Origin: an uncultured Actinomycetes bacterium
GTDB lineage: Bacteria; Actinomycetota; Acidimicrobiia; Acidimicrobiales; RAAP-2
Length of the DNA stretch: 64,000 nucleotides
Direction: 5' to 3'
Assembly (NCBI GenBank): GCA_903924205.1
Contig: CAIYAP010000002.1
Location: forward strand, 248,001 to 312,000
Under the pieces are notes generated by a model that was not told where the DNA came from, did no database searches, and saw only the letters and a program-made list of their open reading frames with translations. Both the position numbers and the translations under genes were made by a program. Shown here piece by piece: positions 7,609 to 17,279 of the stretch; within the stretch, counting starts at the first letter, position 1, and every line of letters starts with the position of its first letter.

Positions 7609-9822
7609 TTACAGCGTGGCCACAATCGCGTTCAGCGTGGCCGAGGGGCGCATCGCGGCGCTAGCGAGGTCGTGATTCGGGTGGAAGTATCCCCCCAGAT
7701 CCACGGGTGAGCCCTGCACCGCGAGCAACTCAGTCACGATGACGTCTTCTTGTTCGGTCAACGCCACCGCCACCGGCGCAAAGGCCGCGGCGAGCTCCGC
7801 ATCGTCGTGCGCGGCCAATTCCTGCGCCCAATATTGCGCGAGGTAGTAGTGACTGCCACGGTTGTCGATGGTGCCGAGCTTTCGACCCGGGGAACGGTCT
7901 TCATCCAAGAAGCGACCCGTCGCTCGGTCCAAGGTGTCCGCCAGCGCCTGCGCACGAGCGTTACCCGTGTGCTGGGCCAACTGCTCGAAGCTGGACGCCA
8001 GTGCCAAGAACTCACCGAGTGAATCCCAGCGCAAGTAGTTCTCCTGCTCAAATTGCTGCACGTGCTTCGGGGCCGAGCCACCGGCGCCGGTCTCGAAAAG
8101 ACCCCCACCCGCAATGAGCGGCACGATGGAGAGCATCTTGGCGCTGGTGCCCAACTCCATGATGGGGAACAAGTCAGTGAGGTAGTCGCGCAGCACGTTG
8201 CCGGTGACCGAGATGGTGTTAAGCCCCTGTCGAATGCGCTCGAGAGAGACCGCGATCGCGGCTGCCGGCGGCAAGATTGAGATGTCGAGACCGGTGGTGT
8301 CGTGCTCGGCGAGGTAACGAGTCACCTTGCCGATGAGCTGGGCGTCGTGAGAACGGTTCTCATCCAGCCAGAAGATCGCGGGATCGCCCGTTAGGCGCGA
8401 ACGAGTCACGGCCAACTTCACCCAGTCGCGCACCGGGATGTCCTTGGTCTGACACATGCGGAAGATGTCGCCGGCCGATACCGCGATGTCAAAGACCACG
8501 GTGCCCGCCGAATTCGTCACGCGTACGCGACCGTCGCTCGCGATTTCGAAGGTCTTGTCGTGACTGCCGTACTCCTCGGCGGCCTGCGCCATCAGTCCCA
8601 CGTTCGGCACGGAGCCCATGGTGGCGGGGTCAAAAGCACCGTGCGCCTTGCAGTCATCGACGACGACTTGGTAGATGGTGGCGTAGCTCTGGTCCGGAAT
8701 GATCGCGAGCGTGTCGGCTTCCTTGCCCTCGGCGTCCCACATGTGACCAGAGGTGCGAATCATCGCCGGCATTGACGCATCGACGATGACGTCATTGGGA
8801 GCGTGCAAGTTCGTGATGCCCTTATCGGAGTCGACCATGGCGAGACGAGGACCGGCCGCGAGTTCGCGCTCAAAACTGGCGGCGATCTCGGCGCCATTCG
8901 ACAACGCGGCCAGACCGGCGTAAATACCGGCGAGACCATCGTTAGTGCGAAGACCCGCGGCGGCAATGTCGGCGCCGAAGGTGGCGAAGGTCTCCGGGAA
9001 GAAGCTGGTCACGACGTGACCGAACATGATGGGGTCAGACACTTTCATCATGGTGGCCTTGAGGTGAACCGAGAACAACACACCACGCTCGGCGGCCACG
9101 GCCTTCTGCTGCGTTAAGAATTGACGCAGGGCGGCGATATCCATCTTGGTTGCGTCAACAATCTCGCCCGCCAATACCTTCAGCGGAGCACGAAGAGCTG
9201 TTGCCTGGCCCGCCGCCGAGATGAACTCAATCGTGAAGGTGTCGGCCACCTCGCTGGTGACGGACTGCTCATTCGAGAAGAAGTCGCCGCCACGCATATG
9301 GGCCACGGACGTCTGTGATTCGGCAGTCCACGCGCCCATTTTGTGAGGGTGCTTCTTGGCGTAATTCTTCACCGACAAAGGAGCGCGACGGTCTGAATTC
9401 CCCTGGCGCAAGACGGGGTTCACCGCTGATCCCGAGACTTTCTTGTAACGAGTGAGGATGTCGCGCTCCGCGTCGTCGCTCGGCGAGTCGGGATAATCGG
9501 GAAGGGCGTAGCCCTGCGACTGCAGTTCGGCAATGACTGCCTTGATTTGCGGCACCGAAGCCGAAATGTTCGGCAGCTTGATGATGTTGGCGTCGGGGCT
9601 GTCGACTTCGTGGCCCAATTCGGCGAGGTCGTCGGCGATGCGCTGCGACTCGTCAAGGAGCTCGGGGAAGGTGGCGATGATGCGTCCCGCCAACGAAATG
9701 TCGCGCGTCTCGACGCGCACGCCGGCAGTGTGCGCGAAAGCCGAAATGATGGGTAGCAACGAATATGTCGCGAGTGCCGGGGCCTCATCAGTGTGGGTGT
9801 AAATAATCGTTGAATCGCTCAT
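7609..9822 (-). CDS. icd: Isocitrate dehydrogenase, NADP-dependent, monomeric type
   Basis: The protein has 737 residues, the size of the monomeric IDH family, which is unrelated in length to the dimeric 420-residue enzymes. It oxidatively decarboxylates isocitrate to 2-oxoglutarate in the TCA cycle. Family segments are clear: [15 protein letters not shown] at the N-terminus, [18 protein letters not shown] (isocitrate-binding region), [15 protein letters not shown] and [20 protein letters not shown] chose ATG at 9822 because it begins the conserved N-terminus; the open frame continues to 9924 without family sequence. Upstream, TATCGT followed by a purine-rich leader suggests a normal 5' UTR. 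It is divergent from the DUF1905 gene, and their promoter regions overlap. Confidence 0.93.
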   Translation of the reverse strand: MSDSTIIYTHTDEAPALATYSLLPIISAFAHTAGVRVETRDISLAGRIIATFPELLDESQRIADDLAELGHEVDSPDANIIKLPNISASVPQIKAVIAELQSQGYALPDYPDSPSDDAERDILTRYKKVSGSAVNPVLRQGNSDRRAPLSVKNYAKKHPHKMGAWTAESQTSVAHMRGGDFFSNEQSVTSEVADTFTIEFISAAGQATALRAPLKVLAGEIVDATKMDIAALRQFLTQQKAVAAERGVLFSVHLKATMMKVSDPIMFGHVVTSFFPETFATFGADIAAAGLRTNDGLAGIYAGLAALSNGAEIAASFERELAAGPRLAMVDSDKGITNLHAPNDVIVDASMPAMIRTSGHMWDAEGKEADTLAIIPDQSYATIYQVVVDDCKAHGAFDPATMGSVPNVGLMAQAAEEYGSHDKTFEIASDGRVRVTNSAGTVVFDIAVSAGDIFRMCQTKDIPVRDWVKLAVTRSRLTGDPAIFWLDENRSHDAQLIGKVTRYLAEHDTTGLDISILPPAAAIAVSLERIRQGLNTISVTGNVLRDYLTDLFPIMELGTSAKMLSIVPLIAGGGLFETGAGGSAPKHVQQFEQENYLRWDSLGEFLALASSFEQLAQHTGNARAQALADTLDRATGRFLDEDRSPGRKLGTIDNRGSHYYLAQYWAQELAAHDDAELAAAFAPVAVALTEQEDVIVTELLAVQGSPVDLGGYFHPNHDLASAAMRPSATLNAIVATL

Positions 9823-9883
9823 GGCGCCGCCTGTCATCGTCGGGGAACCCTTCCACGATAGAGGTGTCGTGCAACGCCCTCGG

Positions 9884-9889
9884 TACCCT
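9884..9889 (+). promoter_or_regulatory. -10 box TACCCT, leaderless start
   Basis: TACCCT is 6 bases before the GTG at 9896. This decides the start of the DUF1905 gene against a longer frame opening at 9821. Confidence 0.45.
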
Positions 9890-9895
9890 GATGTC

Positions 9896-10183
9896 GTGAC
9901 TTTTACATTTTCGGGTGAAATCATCGAATGGAGAGGTCCCGCACCTTTCTATTTCGTGGCGGTTCCCGAGGACATTGCCGACGGCATTTCGGCCCTCGCA
10001 CCCACCGTAACCTACGGCTGGGGCGTTATCCCGGCGACGGTACGTATCGGCGCCACCGAGGCCACCACCTCTCTTTTCCCCAAAAATGGGGGCTATCTCG
10101 TGCCCCTCAAGGCCGCATTGCGTAATCCCCGGAAATTAATGACGGGAGACTACGTGGTCATTACCGTCCACATCGGAAATTGA
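9896..10183 (+). CDS. DUF1905 family protein
   Basis: The protein has 95 residues. The beginning [20 protein letters not shown] and the later [20 protein letters not shown] and [16 protein letters not shown] match the DUF1905 beta-barrel family: a short domain, often fused to YdeI-like sequence, with no known reaction. Starting at GTG 9896 gives the normal family N-terminus; a longer frame from 9821 would add 25 residues with no family resemblance. The icd gene is divergent and 73 bases away. The product is cytoplasmic; its role is unknown. Confidence 0.8.
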   Translation: MTFTFSGEIIEWRGPAPFYFVAVPEDIADGISALAPTVTYGWGVIPATVRIGATEATTSLFPKNGGYLVPLKAALRNPRKLMTGDYVVITVHIGN

Positions 10184-10225
10184 CTCCCACCTCGTCGCGC
10201 CGTACGACACCACCACCATTTCCAG

Positions 10226-10231
10226 TAAATT
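10226..10231 (+). promoter_or_regulatory. -10 box TAAATT, leaderless start
   Basis: TAAATT is 7 bases before the ATG at 10239. Confidence 0.45.
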
Positions 10232-10238
10232 TCGCGAC

Positions 10239-11258
10239 ATGAAGTCCTGGAGGAGCAACCTGTGTCGGCGTGGTGCCGGCATCGCCGTTGTCGTGAGCGT
10301 CATTGCGGGAGCCACGACGGCCGGGGCCGCCACGTCGAGCCCTGCTCCCACCTTTGCTGCTGTGACCGCGGACATCAACTCGTTCGCGAACCAAATGACT
10401 CGCCCCGGCTACGTGTCCTACGCCTCATCGAGTGCCGTTCAGCAGTACGTGGCGTATCACGGGCTCGACCACGTGGCGTTCTCGTGCCTCTCGGACTTTC
10501 CGGTGACCTCAGGGTCGTCGCCCTCTTGTGTCCTCGGATCACTGTCCAGCAAAATAAATGTCGTTCTCTACGGTGACTCTCACGCGTGGCAGTGGGCCGG
10601 TGCTCTGAGCAATATTGCTGTTGCCCGGGGCTGGAAGCTGTCCGTCTTCGCCAAGGCCAGTTGTCAACCCGAGGTGGTTACCCCGCTGCAATACGCCAAC
10701 GGGATGTTGGTGCCCTACCCCGCCTGCGGCACCTGGCGTAGTTCTGCCTTGACGGCCATTGCCAGGCTCAAGCCCAAGTTCGTTTTCTTCTCCGAATTCA
10801 CGGCCGGGACGACCCCCGCATTGTCGGTGGCCATGTCCTCTCTGGCGACCACCCTGACCAGCGCCGTCGGTGGCGACGCCAAACACGTGGTCTGGATTCG
10901 TAGCACTCCCCTGATGGCGATGAGTTCCGGCGTCTCGCTGACAGCCTGTCTGGCACGAAATAAATACCGCGCCACTGCCGCGGCCTCGCCTCCGAATCGT
11001 TGTTTTATGACCTACGGCACCGCGATGAATGCCTCGAGCCACCTCGACCTCGTGGCTAGTCAGGAGGTCGCCAGCGCGACGGCGGCCGGCCTGACCATCA
11101 TTGATCCCATGCCGTGGCTGTGTCAGACATCATCACTCAGCGGTTACTGCCCTCCGGTGATCTTGGGACATGGCCCTTACTTCGACGCGTTTCACATCAC
11201 CAATAGCTTCGCGCAGTTCATGGCGCCTCTGGTGAACGCCCTTATTCCGACGAAGTAG
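10239..11258 (+). CDS. Secreted SGNH-domain protein (paralogue A)
   Basis: The protein has 339 residues with a signal peptide (basic start, hydrophobic GAGIAVVVSVIAGATTAGA, cleavage near residue 31). The SGNH signature is YGDSHAWQW (111-119), with candidate Ser114 and a C-terminal Asp/His pair in YFDAFHITNSF (Asp316, His319). This is the domain that usually forms the C-terminal, extracytoplasmic half of OafA-type acyltransferases. Here it is free-standing and exported, so it could acetylate or deacetylate a surface polysaccharide; the substrate is inference. Three paralogues occur in this window (33223, 58064 and 59077). It overlaps the convergent next gene by 17 bases. Confidence 0.75.
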   Translation: MKSWRSNLCRRGAGIAVVVSVIAGATTAGAATSSPAPTFAAVTADINSFANQMTRPGYVSYASSSAVQQYVAYHGLDHVAFSCLSDFPVTSGSSPSCVLGSLSSKINVVLYGDSHAWQWAGALSNIAVARGWKLSVFAKASCQPEVVTPLQYANGMLVPYPACGTWRSSALTAIARLKPKFVFFSEFTAGTTPALSVAMSSLATTLTSAVGGDAKHVVWIRSTPLMAMSSGVSLTACLARNKYRATAAASPPNRCFMTYGTAMNASSHLDLVASQEVASATAAGLTIIDPMPWLCQTSSLSGYCPPVILGHGPYFDAFHITNSFAQFMAPLVNALIPTK

Positions 11259-11748
11259 ATCGCTCTAACTCGATCTTGATGTTGCGAGCTCGATAGAAAT
11301 CGAGAATGAGCTCGAAGGGGAAATCGTCGTAGCAATCGCCCTGGGGCACGCCGAAAAGAAAATCGGTGGTGTCGATCAGTCGGCCTTCTTTTTCGAGGGC
11401 CGTGAGAAAGGTGTACCCCTCGTGCAGCGTGGAGAGCAGGAGGTGTTGCACGCCTCGCGATGAGCCACACGCGTTGGCACAGGATGCCAAGCGCGCGAAG
11501 AGTGCCTCCTTGAAGAATCCGTATTGCTCATACTTCATGGCCACATCGCGTACTCGTTCGATGACCCAACTGAGTTCGTACACATACGGGGTTACCACCC
11601 AGACGGGATCGGGGTAGAAGCCGGGCTCTGACGGTGGCGGGGCGACCTCGCAGACGAAAATCCCCGCTCCGCCAAAGGGCTTGGATCGACCCCAGGTCTT
11701 TCGTCCAATTTTTCGGGCGGTGATGTCCAGTTTGTGAGCAGCAGTCAT
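11242..11748 (-). CDS. Protein of unknown function (168 aa)
   Basis: The protein has 168 residues with no signal peptide or membrane span. The N-terminus is basic (LDITARKIGRKTWGRSK), the centre aromatic and helical (YVYELSWVIERVRDVAMKYE), with a possible cysteine cluster SCANACG and an acidic C-terminal stretch FGVPQGDCYDDFPFELIL. I do not recognise the family. ATG at 11748 is preferred because CATGAT lies 6 bases upstream, the leaderless spacing used here; the frame stays open to 11856. It is divergent from the DCC-type oxidoreductase gene. Confidence 0.5.
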   Translation of the reverse strand: MTAAHKLDITARKIGRKTWGRSKPFGGAGIFVCEVAPPPSEPGFYPDPVWVVTPYVYELSWVIERVRDVAMKYEQYGFFKEALFARLASCANACGSSRGVQHLLLSTLHEGYTFLTALEKEGRLIDTTDFLFGVPQGDCYDDFPFELILDFYRARNIKIELERSTSSE

Positions 11749-11791
11749 GGATGCATCATGCCCAGGGGGTGTGACACTGAGCGAGCGTGGG

Positions 11792-11797
11792 TAGCGT
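11792..11797 (+). promoter_or_regulatory. -10 box TAGCGT, leaderless start
   Basis: TAGCGT is 6 bases before the ATG at 11804. Confidence 0.45.
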
Positions 11798-11803
11798 GAC
11801 GAT

Positions 11804-12178
11804 ATGACGAGCACCGCAGTATTGATCTTTGACGGAGATTGCGGGTTTTGCACCACCTCGGCACGTTGGATTGAATCTCACTGGCACCAGGACCGCGCGC
11901 GGGCCGTGGCCTCGCAGACGCTTGATGATGCGGCCTTGTCGAGATATGGACTGTCCCGAGCGGACGTGATGACCCAAGTGTGGTGGGTCGACGAAAAGGG
12001 TAGACGTGGCGCTCATCGTGCCCTCGCGGCGGCGCTTCATATGGCCTCGGGGCCATGGAAAATTCTTGGCACGCTCCTCATGACTCCTCCGGTGTCGTGG
12101 ATTGCTCGACCGGGGTATTTCGTAGTTGCCCGTTACCGACACCTACTGCCCGGGTCCACCGAGAGTTGTCGCCTCTAG
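11804..12178 (+). CDS. DCC family thiol-disulfide oxidoreductase (DUF393)
   Basis: The protein has 124 residues. VLIFDGDCGFC (6-16) carries the DxxCxxC motif (Cys13, Cys16) that defines the DCC/DUF393 family, a thioredoxin-like group whose substrates are mostly unknown. The family tail follows: a tryptophan pair in QVWWVDEKG, then GAHRALAAAL and a hydrophobic end with VARYRHLLPG. No signal peptide is present, so it acts in the cytoplasm or at the membrane face. The leaderless -10 box fixes the ATG. Confidence 0.85.
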   Translation: MTSTAVLIFDGDCGFCTTSARWIESHWHQDRARAVASQTLDDAALSRYGLSRADVMTQVWWVDEKGRRGAHRALAAALHMASGPWKILGTLLMTPPVSWIARPGYFVVARYRHLLPGSTESCRL

Positions 12179-12221
12179 AGCCATTGGGTACATTGGCGAG
12201 CAACCCAGGTCAGGAGCCCTC

Positions 12222-12551
12222 ATGAAATTTCTCTTTTCCGTCATCGCTAATGGCACTGAGCACGATGACCCGTCCGTGATGGACGATATTGACGCTTTCA
12301 ACCAGAAGCTGATTGATGGCGGTCACCGCATCATCGCCTGCGGCATCGCCGCCCCGTCGTCGGCCATCACGATTGATAATCGCGGTGATGCCCCCCTCAT
12401 TGTTGATGGGCCTTTCGTCAACACGGTGGACTTCCAAAGTGGCCTATGGATCATTGATGCAGCTGACCCCGACCAGGCTCGCGAGTTGGCCATCGAGGCG
12501 TCGGCATGCTGCCGCCGAAAGATTGAAGTTCGCCCGCTCCTCGGCCACTAA
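12222..12551 (+). CDS. YCII-related (DGPF) domain protein
   Basis: The protein has 109 residues. The layout MKFLFSVIA, then a middle IIACGIAAPSSA, the defining VDGPFVNT motif and the C-terminal GLWIIDAADPDQARELA fits the YCII/DGPF family, a dimeric ferredoxin-like fold. Members often sit near ECF sigma factors, but none is seen here. A Shine-Dalgarno-like CAGGAGC lies just upstream of the ATG at 12222. The gene ends 12 bases before a strong bidirectional terminator. Confidence 0.8.
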   Translation: MKFLFSVIANGTEHDDPSVMDDIDAFNQKLIDGGHRIIACGIAAPSSAITIDNRGDAPLIVDGPFVNTVDFQSGLWIIDAADPDQARELAIEASACCRRKIEVRPLLGH

Positions 12552-12563
12552 CACTGAGTAAGC

Positions 12564-12597
12564 AAAGAACCCGGTTCGCGAGCGAACCGGGTTCTTT
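12564..12597. terminator. Bidirectional Rho-independent terminator
   Basis: A perfect 16-base inverted repeat (12564-12579 and 12582-12597), core GAACCCGGTTCG, has A-rich and T-rich ends, so it can terminate both the plus-strand YCII gene and the minus-strand initiator tRNA. Confidence 0.85.
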
Positions 12598-12602
12598 CTT
12601 CG

Positions 12603-12676
<74 letters not shown>

Positions 12677-12720
12677 AAGGGATTCCCATCGTAGCAGGTG
12701 CCTCAGCGGCGGTCCGTCCG

Positions 12721-15585
12721 TTACTTGCCAATGAGGGCTTGAGCCGCCTTGACGTAGCCGTTCATCAGGTTGATCTGGCTCTGGTAACCCGCGAGATTTC
12801 CGGCCGTGAGGTCCGCCTGCGCCGCGGTATAGGCCGCTAGGGCTTTGCCGAGTAACTGAGCGGGCGTTTGACCCGTCGTGGAGCCACCGCCGGTTGAACT
12901 CCCACCACCAGATAGTCCAAAGACGTCGGCGAGGGCGCCGGCCAAGGTGGGCTCAATGGCCACATTTTGGTCAAAAACGGCAATGACGTATTTGAGCTGT
13001 GGCAGCGGGTTCGACTGCGATGACACGTACAGCGGTCGCACGTAGAGCACTGACTGGTCGAGCGGCACCATCACGTTGTTGCCGAGCAGCACCGTCGAGC
13101 CGTGTTGGTCGAGCGGCGTAATGATGGAACTGACTTTGGTGTTCTGCTGAATCTCCGAGTCAGCCTGCACCGGTCCGATGGGCGCCGATGAACGTGGCGT
13201 CACGAACGCCGTGAGTTGGCCGTAATTGCCCGGATCACTCGTCGCCATCAAGAAGCCCGACAGACCTTGAATTTGCGCTGCGGAGCCCGCGGGCACGTAG
13301 GCCGAGAGAAGGGTCAATTGCTGTTGAGTGGTGTGTGGCAGGGCCATCTCTTCATAGAGCGCATCCATGGGGGTGATGGAACTTCCCACCACATTGCCGG
13401 CGGCGTCCGTGGTGAAGGTCTTCGACAACGCCGCGTTGGGGGCACCGGCGCCACGCGTCGGGGAAATCTGCCAGCGGTCACTCGCGGTGTAGAACGCGGA
13501 GGGTGAGGTGATGTGATAGCGACCGTACATGGCAGCCTGGATATTGAAGAGGTCCTGGGGGTAACGCAGGTGTGTGCGCAGCGCCGAGGGCATCATCGAC
13601 AGCGGTGTGAAGAGGTGCGGGAAGGCCGAGCGATACGCCGCGAGCAGCGGATCGGAGTTGTCGAAGGCGTAAAAAGTTGTCTGACCGCTATAGGCATCAA
13701 CAACTACCTTGACCGCGTTACGCACGTAGTTGTACGAACCGGGAAGGCCGGTGTCCGAGGGCACGTTTTGCGTCGACGCGTTTTCGCTATAGGGATAGTT
13801 CGAGCTCGTGGTGTAGCCGTCGAGCACCCAATCCACGTGACCGTTCACGAGCACCGCGTAGGGGTGAGCGTCATAGGTCAAGAACGGGGCCGCCTTCTGC
13901 GCCATTTGCACCACGTCGGGGGTGAAGATCATGCGGGACTGGCTCGTGATCTGGTCACTGATCCACAAGTTAAGGTCACCGAAACGCAGGGCGAAGGCGG
14001 AGCGCCGCCACCAGTTCGACAACTGCACGCCACCGCCCCCGGCATAGTGCGAAAGCACCGGCTGGCCGGCATTGGCGCCGGTGTTGATCGAGTAATCGAG
14101 TTCGCCTTGCTTGGTGTTCGTGGCGACCCAGCCGCTTTGATTCAGCCCGAAATACACGGCCGGTTGAGTAATGGTCGGCAGGCCCTTGGTCGACACGGGT
14201 GGCACGTTGCCCACGCCAATGATGGGGTTACCGGTAGCCGGATCGAAAGTATTTGCCGGTAAGACCACCGCACCCATGCCGTGGGTGTACTCGAGGTGAG
14301 TGTTCACCCAGCTGGGGTTCGAAATGCCCGCGGACGACACTTGTCGCACGCCGACCAGCACGGGCGTCTCCACTCCGTTGATCGGATAGCGATCGACTTC
14401 GAGCGACGGAAAGGTGTAATAACCGCGAAGCGCTTGACGACGCTGCACGGTTTCGAGAGCGATATTCGCCGAGGGGTCCCAGAGCCGTATGTTGCTGAGC
14501 GTCGCGGCATCATGCTGCACCTGCGCCGCCGTAATAGTGGAGCTGCCCTCGAAACTCTGTCGAGAAATATGCGACAGGTTGAATGCCGCGCGCGTGGCCG
14601 CGATGTTGCGTGCGATGTAGGGCAGTTCCAGCGAGCTTTGCGCCGGCGTCACCGTGATCGTCTGCAGGGCGGCGGGGTAGATCTCGCCCACGACCAAGGC
14701 GGCAATCACCCACACGCTGACGCCGAGGGCGGGGAATGACCAAGTGCGGCGATAGGCGTTGAAGAGGAAGAGGCCGGCCACCGCGATGGATACCCAAAAG
14801 AGCAGTGACAACGCGGGGATGCGCGCGTGGGCGTCGGCGTAGCCCGCACCCGTGACGTAACTCGTGCCCGAGGTGACGAGTGACCACTTCGCGCAGAGAT
14901 ACCCCACCGCTTTGGTGAGGGCGAGCAATGCTCCCACCAGGCTGAGGTGTGCCGTGGTTCCCGCTTCGACGAAGAGACGGTGACTCACGATGCGAATGCC
15001 ACCCGTCGCGCGGTGAACCAGCAGCATGACGATGAACGTCACGAGTAAGCAACCAAAGGCCCACTTCACCAGGAAGTTGTAGAAGGGCAAAGTGAAGATA
15101 TAAAAACCAAGATCGTGATGAAAAAGCGGGTCAACCCGATGAAAAGATTGTGAGTGGCTAAAGAGGAGGTAGTTCTGCCACTGACCGAGGGCCGAGCCAC
15201 CGGCGATGAAGCCGAAGAGCGCACTGATCAGCGCGTAGAGGCGAATCGCTCGTGGCGCCACGAGTGAGTGGTAGGTGCGCACCAACTCGTCCGACAGCGC
15301 GGCATCCGCCACGATGCGGCCATGACGGTGCACCCATAGCAAATTAAGAAACATCACCGTGGCGAAAATGCCACCGAAGGCGAAAAACAATCCCACCTTC
15401 ATAAACAAGAGAGTGGAGAAGACGCCGCCCTGACCTAATGAGTTAAACCACAGCGAGTCCGTCCACAACGTGGCCACAGTGCGCAAAGAAAAGAGCACGA
15501 CCAGCAGGGCCAGCACCGCGAGGATGGCAAAGAGGCGACGGCGAGGCACCGTCGGGAAAGTGGCGATGTCAGAAGGTCGGCGCAT
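12721..15585 (-). CDS. UPF0182 family large membrane protein
   Basis: The protein has 954 residues, normal for UPF0182. The N-terminal third holds about seven membrane segments (for example LFAILAVLALLVVLFSL, FAFGGIFATVMFLNLLWV and FGCLLVTFIVMLLV) with the family phrase WTDSLWFNSLG. The rest is a large domain expected on the outside, with conserved-type phrases such as LEYTHGMGAV, FGLNQSGWV and YVRPLYV. The C-terminus has a Gly/Ser-rich linker (SGGGSSTGGGSTTG) before a short helical tail. Its function is unknown. It is the last gene of a minus-strand run with a PDZ-Lon protease and a DivIVA-like gene. UPF0182 and this protease are also neighbours in mycobacteria (Rv3193c and Rv3194c, from memory). 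Confidence 0.92.
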   Translation of the reverse strand: MRRPSDIATFPTVPRRRLFAILAVLALLVVLFSLRTVATLWTDSLWFNSLGQGGVFSTLLFMKVGLFFAFGGIFATVMFLNLLWVHRHGRIVADAALSDELVRTYHSLVAPRAIRLYALISALFGFIAGGSALGQWQNYLLFSHSQSFHRVDPLFHHDLGFYIFTLPFYNFLVKWAFGCLLVTFIVMLLVHRATGGIRIVSHRLFVEAGTTAHLSLVGALLALTKAVGYLCAKWSLVTSGTSYVTGAGYADAHARIPALSLLFWVSIAVAGLFLFNAYRRTWSFPALGVSVWVIAALVVGEIYPAALQTITVTPAQSSLELPYIARNIAATRAAFNLSHISRQSFEGSSTITAAQVQHDAATLSNIRLWDPSANIALETVQRRQALRGYYTFPSLEVDRYPINGVETPVLVGVRQVSSAGISNPSWVNTHLEYTHGMGAVVLPANTFDPATGNPIIGVGNVPPVSTKGLPTITQPAVYFGLNQSGWVATNTKQGELDYSINTGANAGQPVLSHYAGGGGVQLSNWWRRSAFALRFGDLNLWISDQITSQSRMIFTPDVVQMAQKAAPFLTYDAHPYAVLVNGHVDWVLDGYTTSSNYPYSENASTQNVPSDTGLPGSYNYVRNAVKVVVDAYSGQTTFYAFDNSDPLLAAYRSAFPHLFTPLSMMPSALRTHLRYPQDLFNIQAAMYGRYHITSPSAFYTASDRWQISPTRGAGAPNAALSKTFTTDAAGNVVGSSITPMDALYEEMALPHTTQQQLTLLSAYVPAGSAAQIQGLSGFLMATSDPGNYGQLTAFVTPRSSAPIGPVQADSEIQQNTKVSSIITPLDQHGSTVLLGNNVMVPLDQSVLYVRPLYVSSQSNPLPQLKYVIAVFDQNVAIEPTLAGALADVFGLSGGGSSTGGGSTTGQTPAQLLGKALAAYTAAQADLTAGNLAGYQSQINLMNGYVKAAQALIGK

Positions 15586-15601
15586 AGCGCGAGCCTAGAA
15601 C

Positions 15602-17269
15602 TCAGGCAATGGCGATGGTGCACGCACACCCGGCGTGCAGCGGCGGGAACAAATGCCCGCTCGGGAAGGGCAATCCCGCCGTCACGACACCGCCCGCCGC
15701 GTCACGGCGACAGGCGTCGCACGGGGCATCATCGGGTGACAGCACAAAGGTCATGTCGCGACCGGCGGCCGCCGTCACGATCCCATAGTGAAAAGCGCGA
15801 CGAATGGCATCGGTACAGACTCGCTCCACCTTGGCACCCCGCCACTCGCGGAAGGCCGCATTAACTCGATCGGCCGGTTCACCGGTCGAGCCCGACACGA
15901 TCTTCTTTCGCAGGGCGAGCACGATGGTCAACGCCAGGTCCGTGGCCATGTCGTCGTTCGGTCGCGGCGCGCTACTAGACACCCCGGCGGAGTTCGCAGC
16001 GTGCGCGGCACCCGCGTCCACGGCCTGCGAAATGGCGTCGCGAGCCGCCTCGACGTAGCGAGAACGCTGCTGACGCTCGTCTTCCAATTGCTCCTCGCTC
16101 ACCTCCGAGAGAGAGCGGGTGAGTTCTAGGGTGATGTTCTGGTCGTCTTGCAGGGTGCGCTTAATACGACGCACCAAGGTGCCGAGGGCGGCCTCCATGG
16201 CGTCGTCGCGAGCGGCCACGGCCGTGGTGGTGGTCGACTTACTGTCGCGAAGTCGGCGCTTGGCGGGCGCGGCGGGAGCAACGGGAGCCGGCGCTTCCGC
16301 CTTGGTGGCCTGGCGCAACTTGGCAAAGATCTCTTCGACCGCGTCGGCCGTCTGTCGATCAATCGCCGGCGTATCGCCCGTGGGCTCATCGCGTGGGGTC
16401 GTCACCTCGCGTGTGACCGTGATGGGCGCGGGAGTGATGTCATCGGGAGACACCATGGTGGGCTCGGGTACTTCACGCAAGGGAACATCGGCCACGAGTT
16501 CATCGTGCGACGGCTCGATGGAAGGTCGCTGCAGGCGCAGTGCCTCAATGGCGGCGGCGCGCGCGCCTTCGTCCGAGCTCATGAGGCCGCCCATGACCTG
16601 GTCAACCGATTCACGCACCGATCCCACCGCCGTGGCGAGGAAGTCGCGAGCGGCACGAAGTTGGTCGATTTGCAAGGTCAGCGCCTTGCGTTTTACGGCG
16701 AGGTCGTTCAAGATGCTGCGGCGAGCTTCTTGGGCTTGCTCCACGATGGCTCGACCTTGTTCACGAGCGCGATCCACCAAGCTTTCGCTGTTCGCCTTGG
16801 CGGACTCGACGAGGCGCGTGGAGGCCGCGCGAGCCTCTTGGTCAATGGCCACCGCCGAGTTCTCAGCCTCCGTGACAATGGAAATGGCACGCTCTTGTGC
16901 TTCGACGGTAAATGCGGCGGCGCGCTCTTGGGCTTGCGCAAACACCGCGGTCGCCCGCTGCTGTGCGTCGGCAGTGACGCGTCCCGCTTCTTCGTGCGCG
17001 GTGCGCAAGATGATGGCACTTTGGTTTCCCAAGGCCGCGGTGAGCATGGACTCATCGATAACGGGGTTGGCCGCCAGGCGATTCGCCTCGGCTAACTGGT
17101 CTTGGAGTTCACGAATCTTCGATTCGAGGGCCGCCATTTCGCGGCCGACGCTCTCTAGATATCGACGAACTTCAGCGGGATCAAAGCCCTTTCGCACCGT
17201 GGCGAAAGTGGAGCGACTGAGGTCGCTGGCGTTATGACGAGTTGACGAGAAAATCTGGCGGTCATCCAT
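15602..17269 (-). CDS. DivIVA-like coiled-coil protein with a phage MuF-like Cys/His C-terminal domain
   Basis: The protein has 555 residues. Residues 19-35 (RSTFATVRKGFDPAEVR) match the membrane- or pole-binding start of DivIVA/Wag31 proteins. About 38-215 is a long Ala/Glu/Gln-rich coiled coil. About 225-350 is acidic and Pro-rich, with a second helical part up to about 430. The last 39 residues contain CDACRRD (Cys517, Cys520), PFPSGHLFPPLH (His545) and CACTIAIA (Cys548, Cys550), resembling the zinc-binding end of phage Mu F-like head morphogenesis domains; the preceding EWRGAKVERVCTDAIRRAFH also fits. It lies between the PDZ-Lon and UPF0182 genes with 10- and 16-base gaps. A role in envelope organisation is inference; MuF homology is by eye only. 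Confidence 0.6.
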   Translation of the reverse strand: MDDRQIFSSTRHNASDLSRSTFATVRKGFDPAEVRRYLESVGREMAALESKIRELQDQLAEANRLAANPVIDESMLTAALGNQSAIILRTAHEEAGRVTADAQQRATAVFAQAQERAAAFTVEAQERAISIVTEAENSAVAIDQEARAASTRLVESAKANSESLVDRAREQGRAIVEQAQEARRSILNDLAVKRKALTLQIDQLRAARDFLATAVGSVRESVDQVMGGLMSSDEGARAAAIEALRLQRPSIEPSHDELVADVPLREVPEPTMVSPDDITPAPITVTREVTTPRDEPTGDTPAIDRQTADAVEEIFAKLRQATKAEAPAPVAPAAPAKRRLRDSKSTTTTAVAARDDAMEAALGTLVRRIKRTLQDDQNITLELTRSLSEVSEEQLEDERQQRSRYVEAARDAISQAVDAGAAHAANSAGVSSSAPRPNDDMATDLALTIVLALRKKIVSGSTGEPADRVNAAFREWRGAKVERVCTDAIRRAFHYGIVTAAAGRDMTFVLSPDDAPCDACRRDAAGGVVTAGLPFPSGHLFPPLHAGCACTIAIA

Positions 17270-17279
17270 TGCCTCCAGA

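Noticed and set aside
16119-17237. Long plus-strand Ser/Arg-rich frame opposite the DivIVA-like gene
   Set aside because: Mirror of a repetitive Ala/Glu coiled coil on the other strand; not a real protein.
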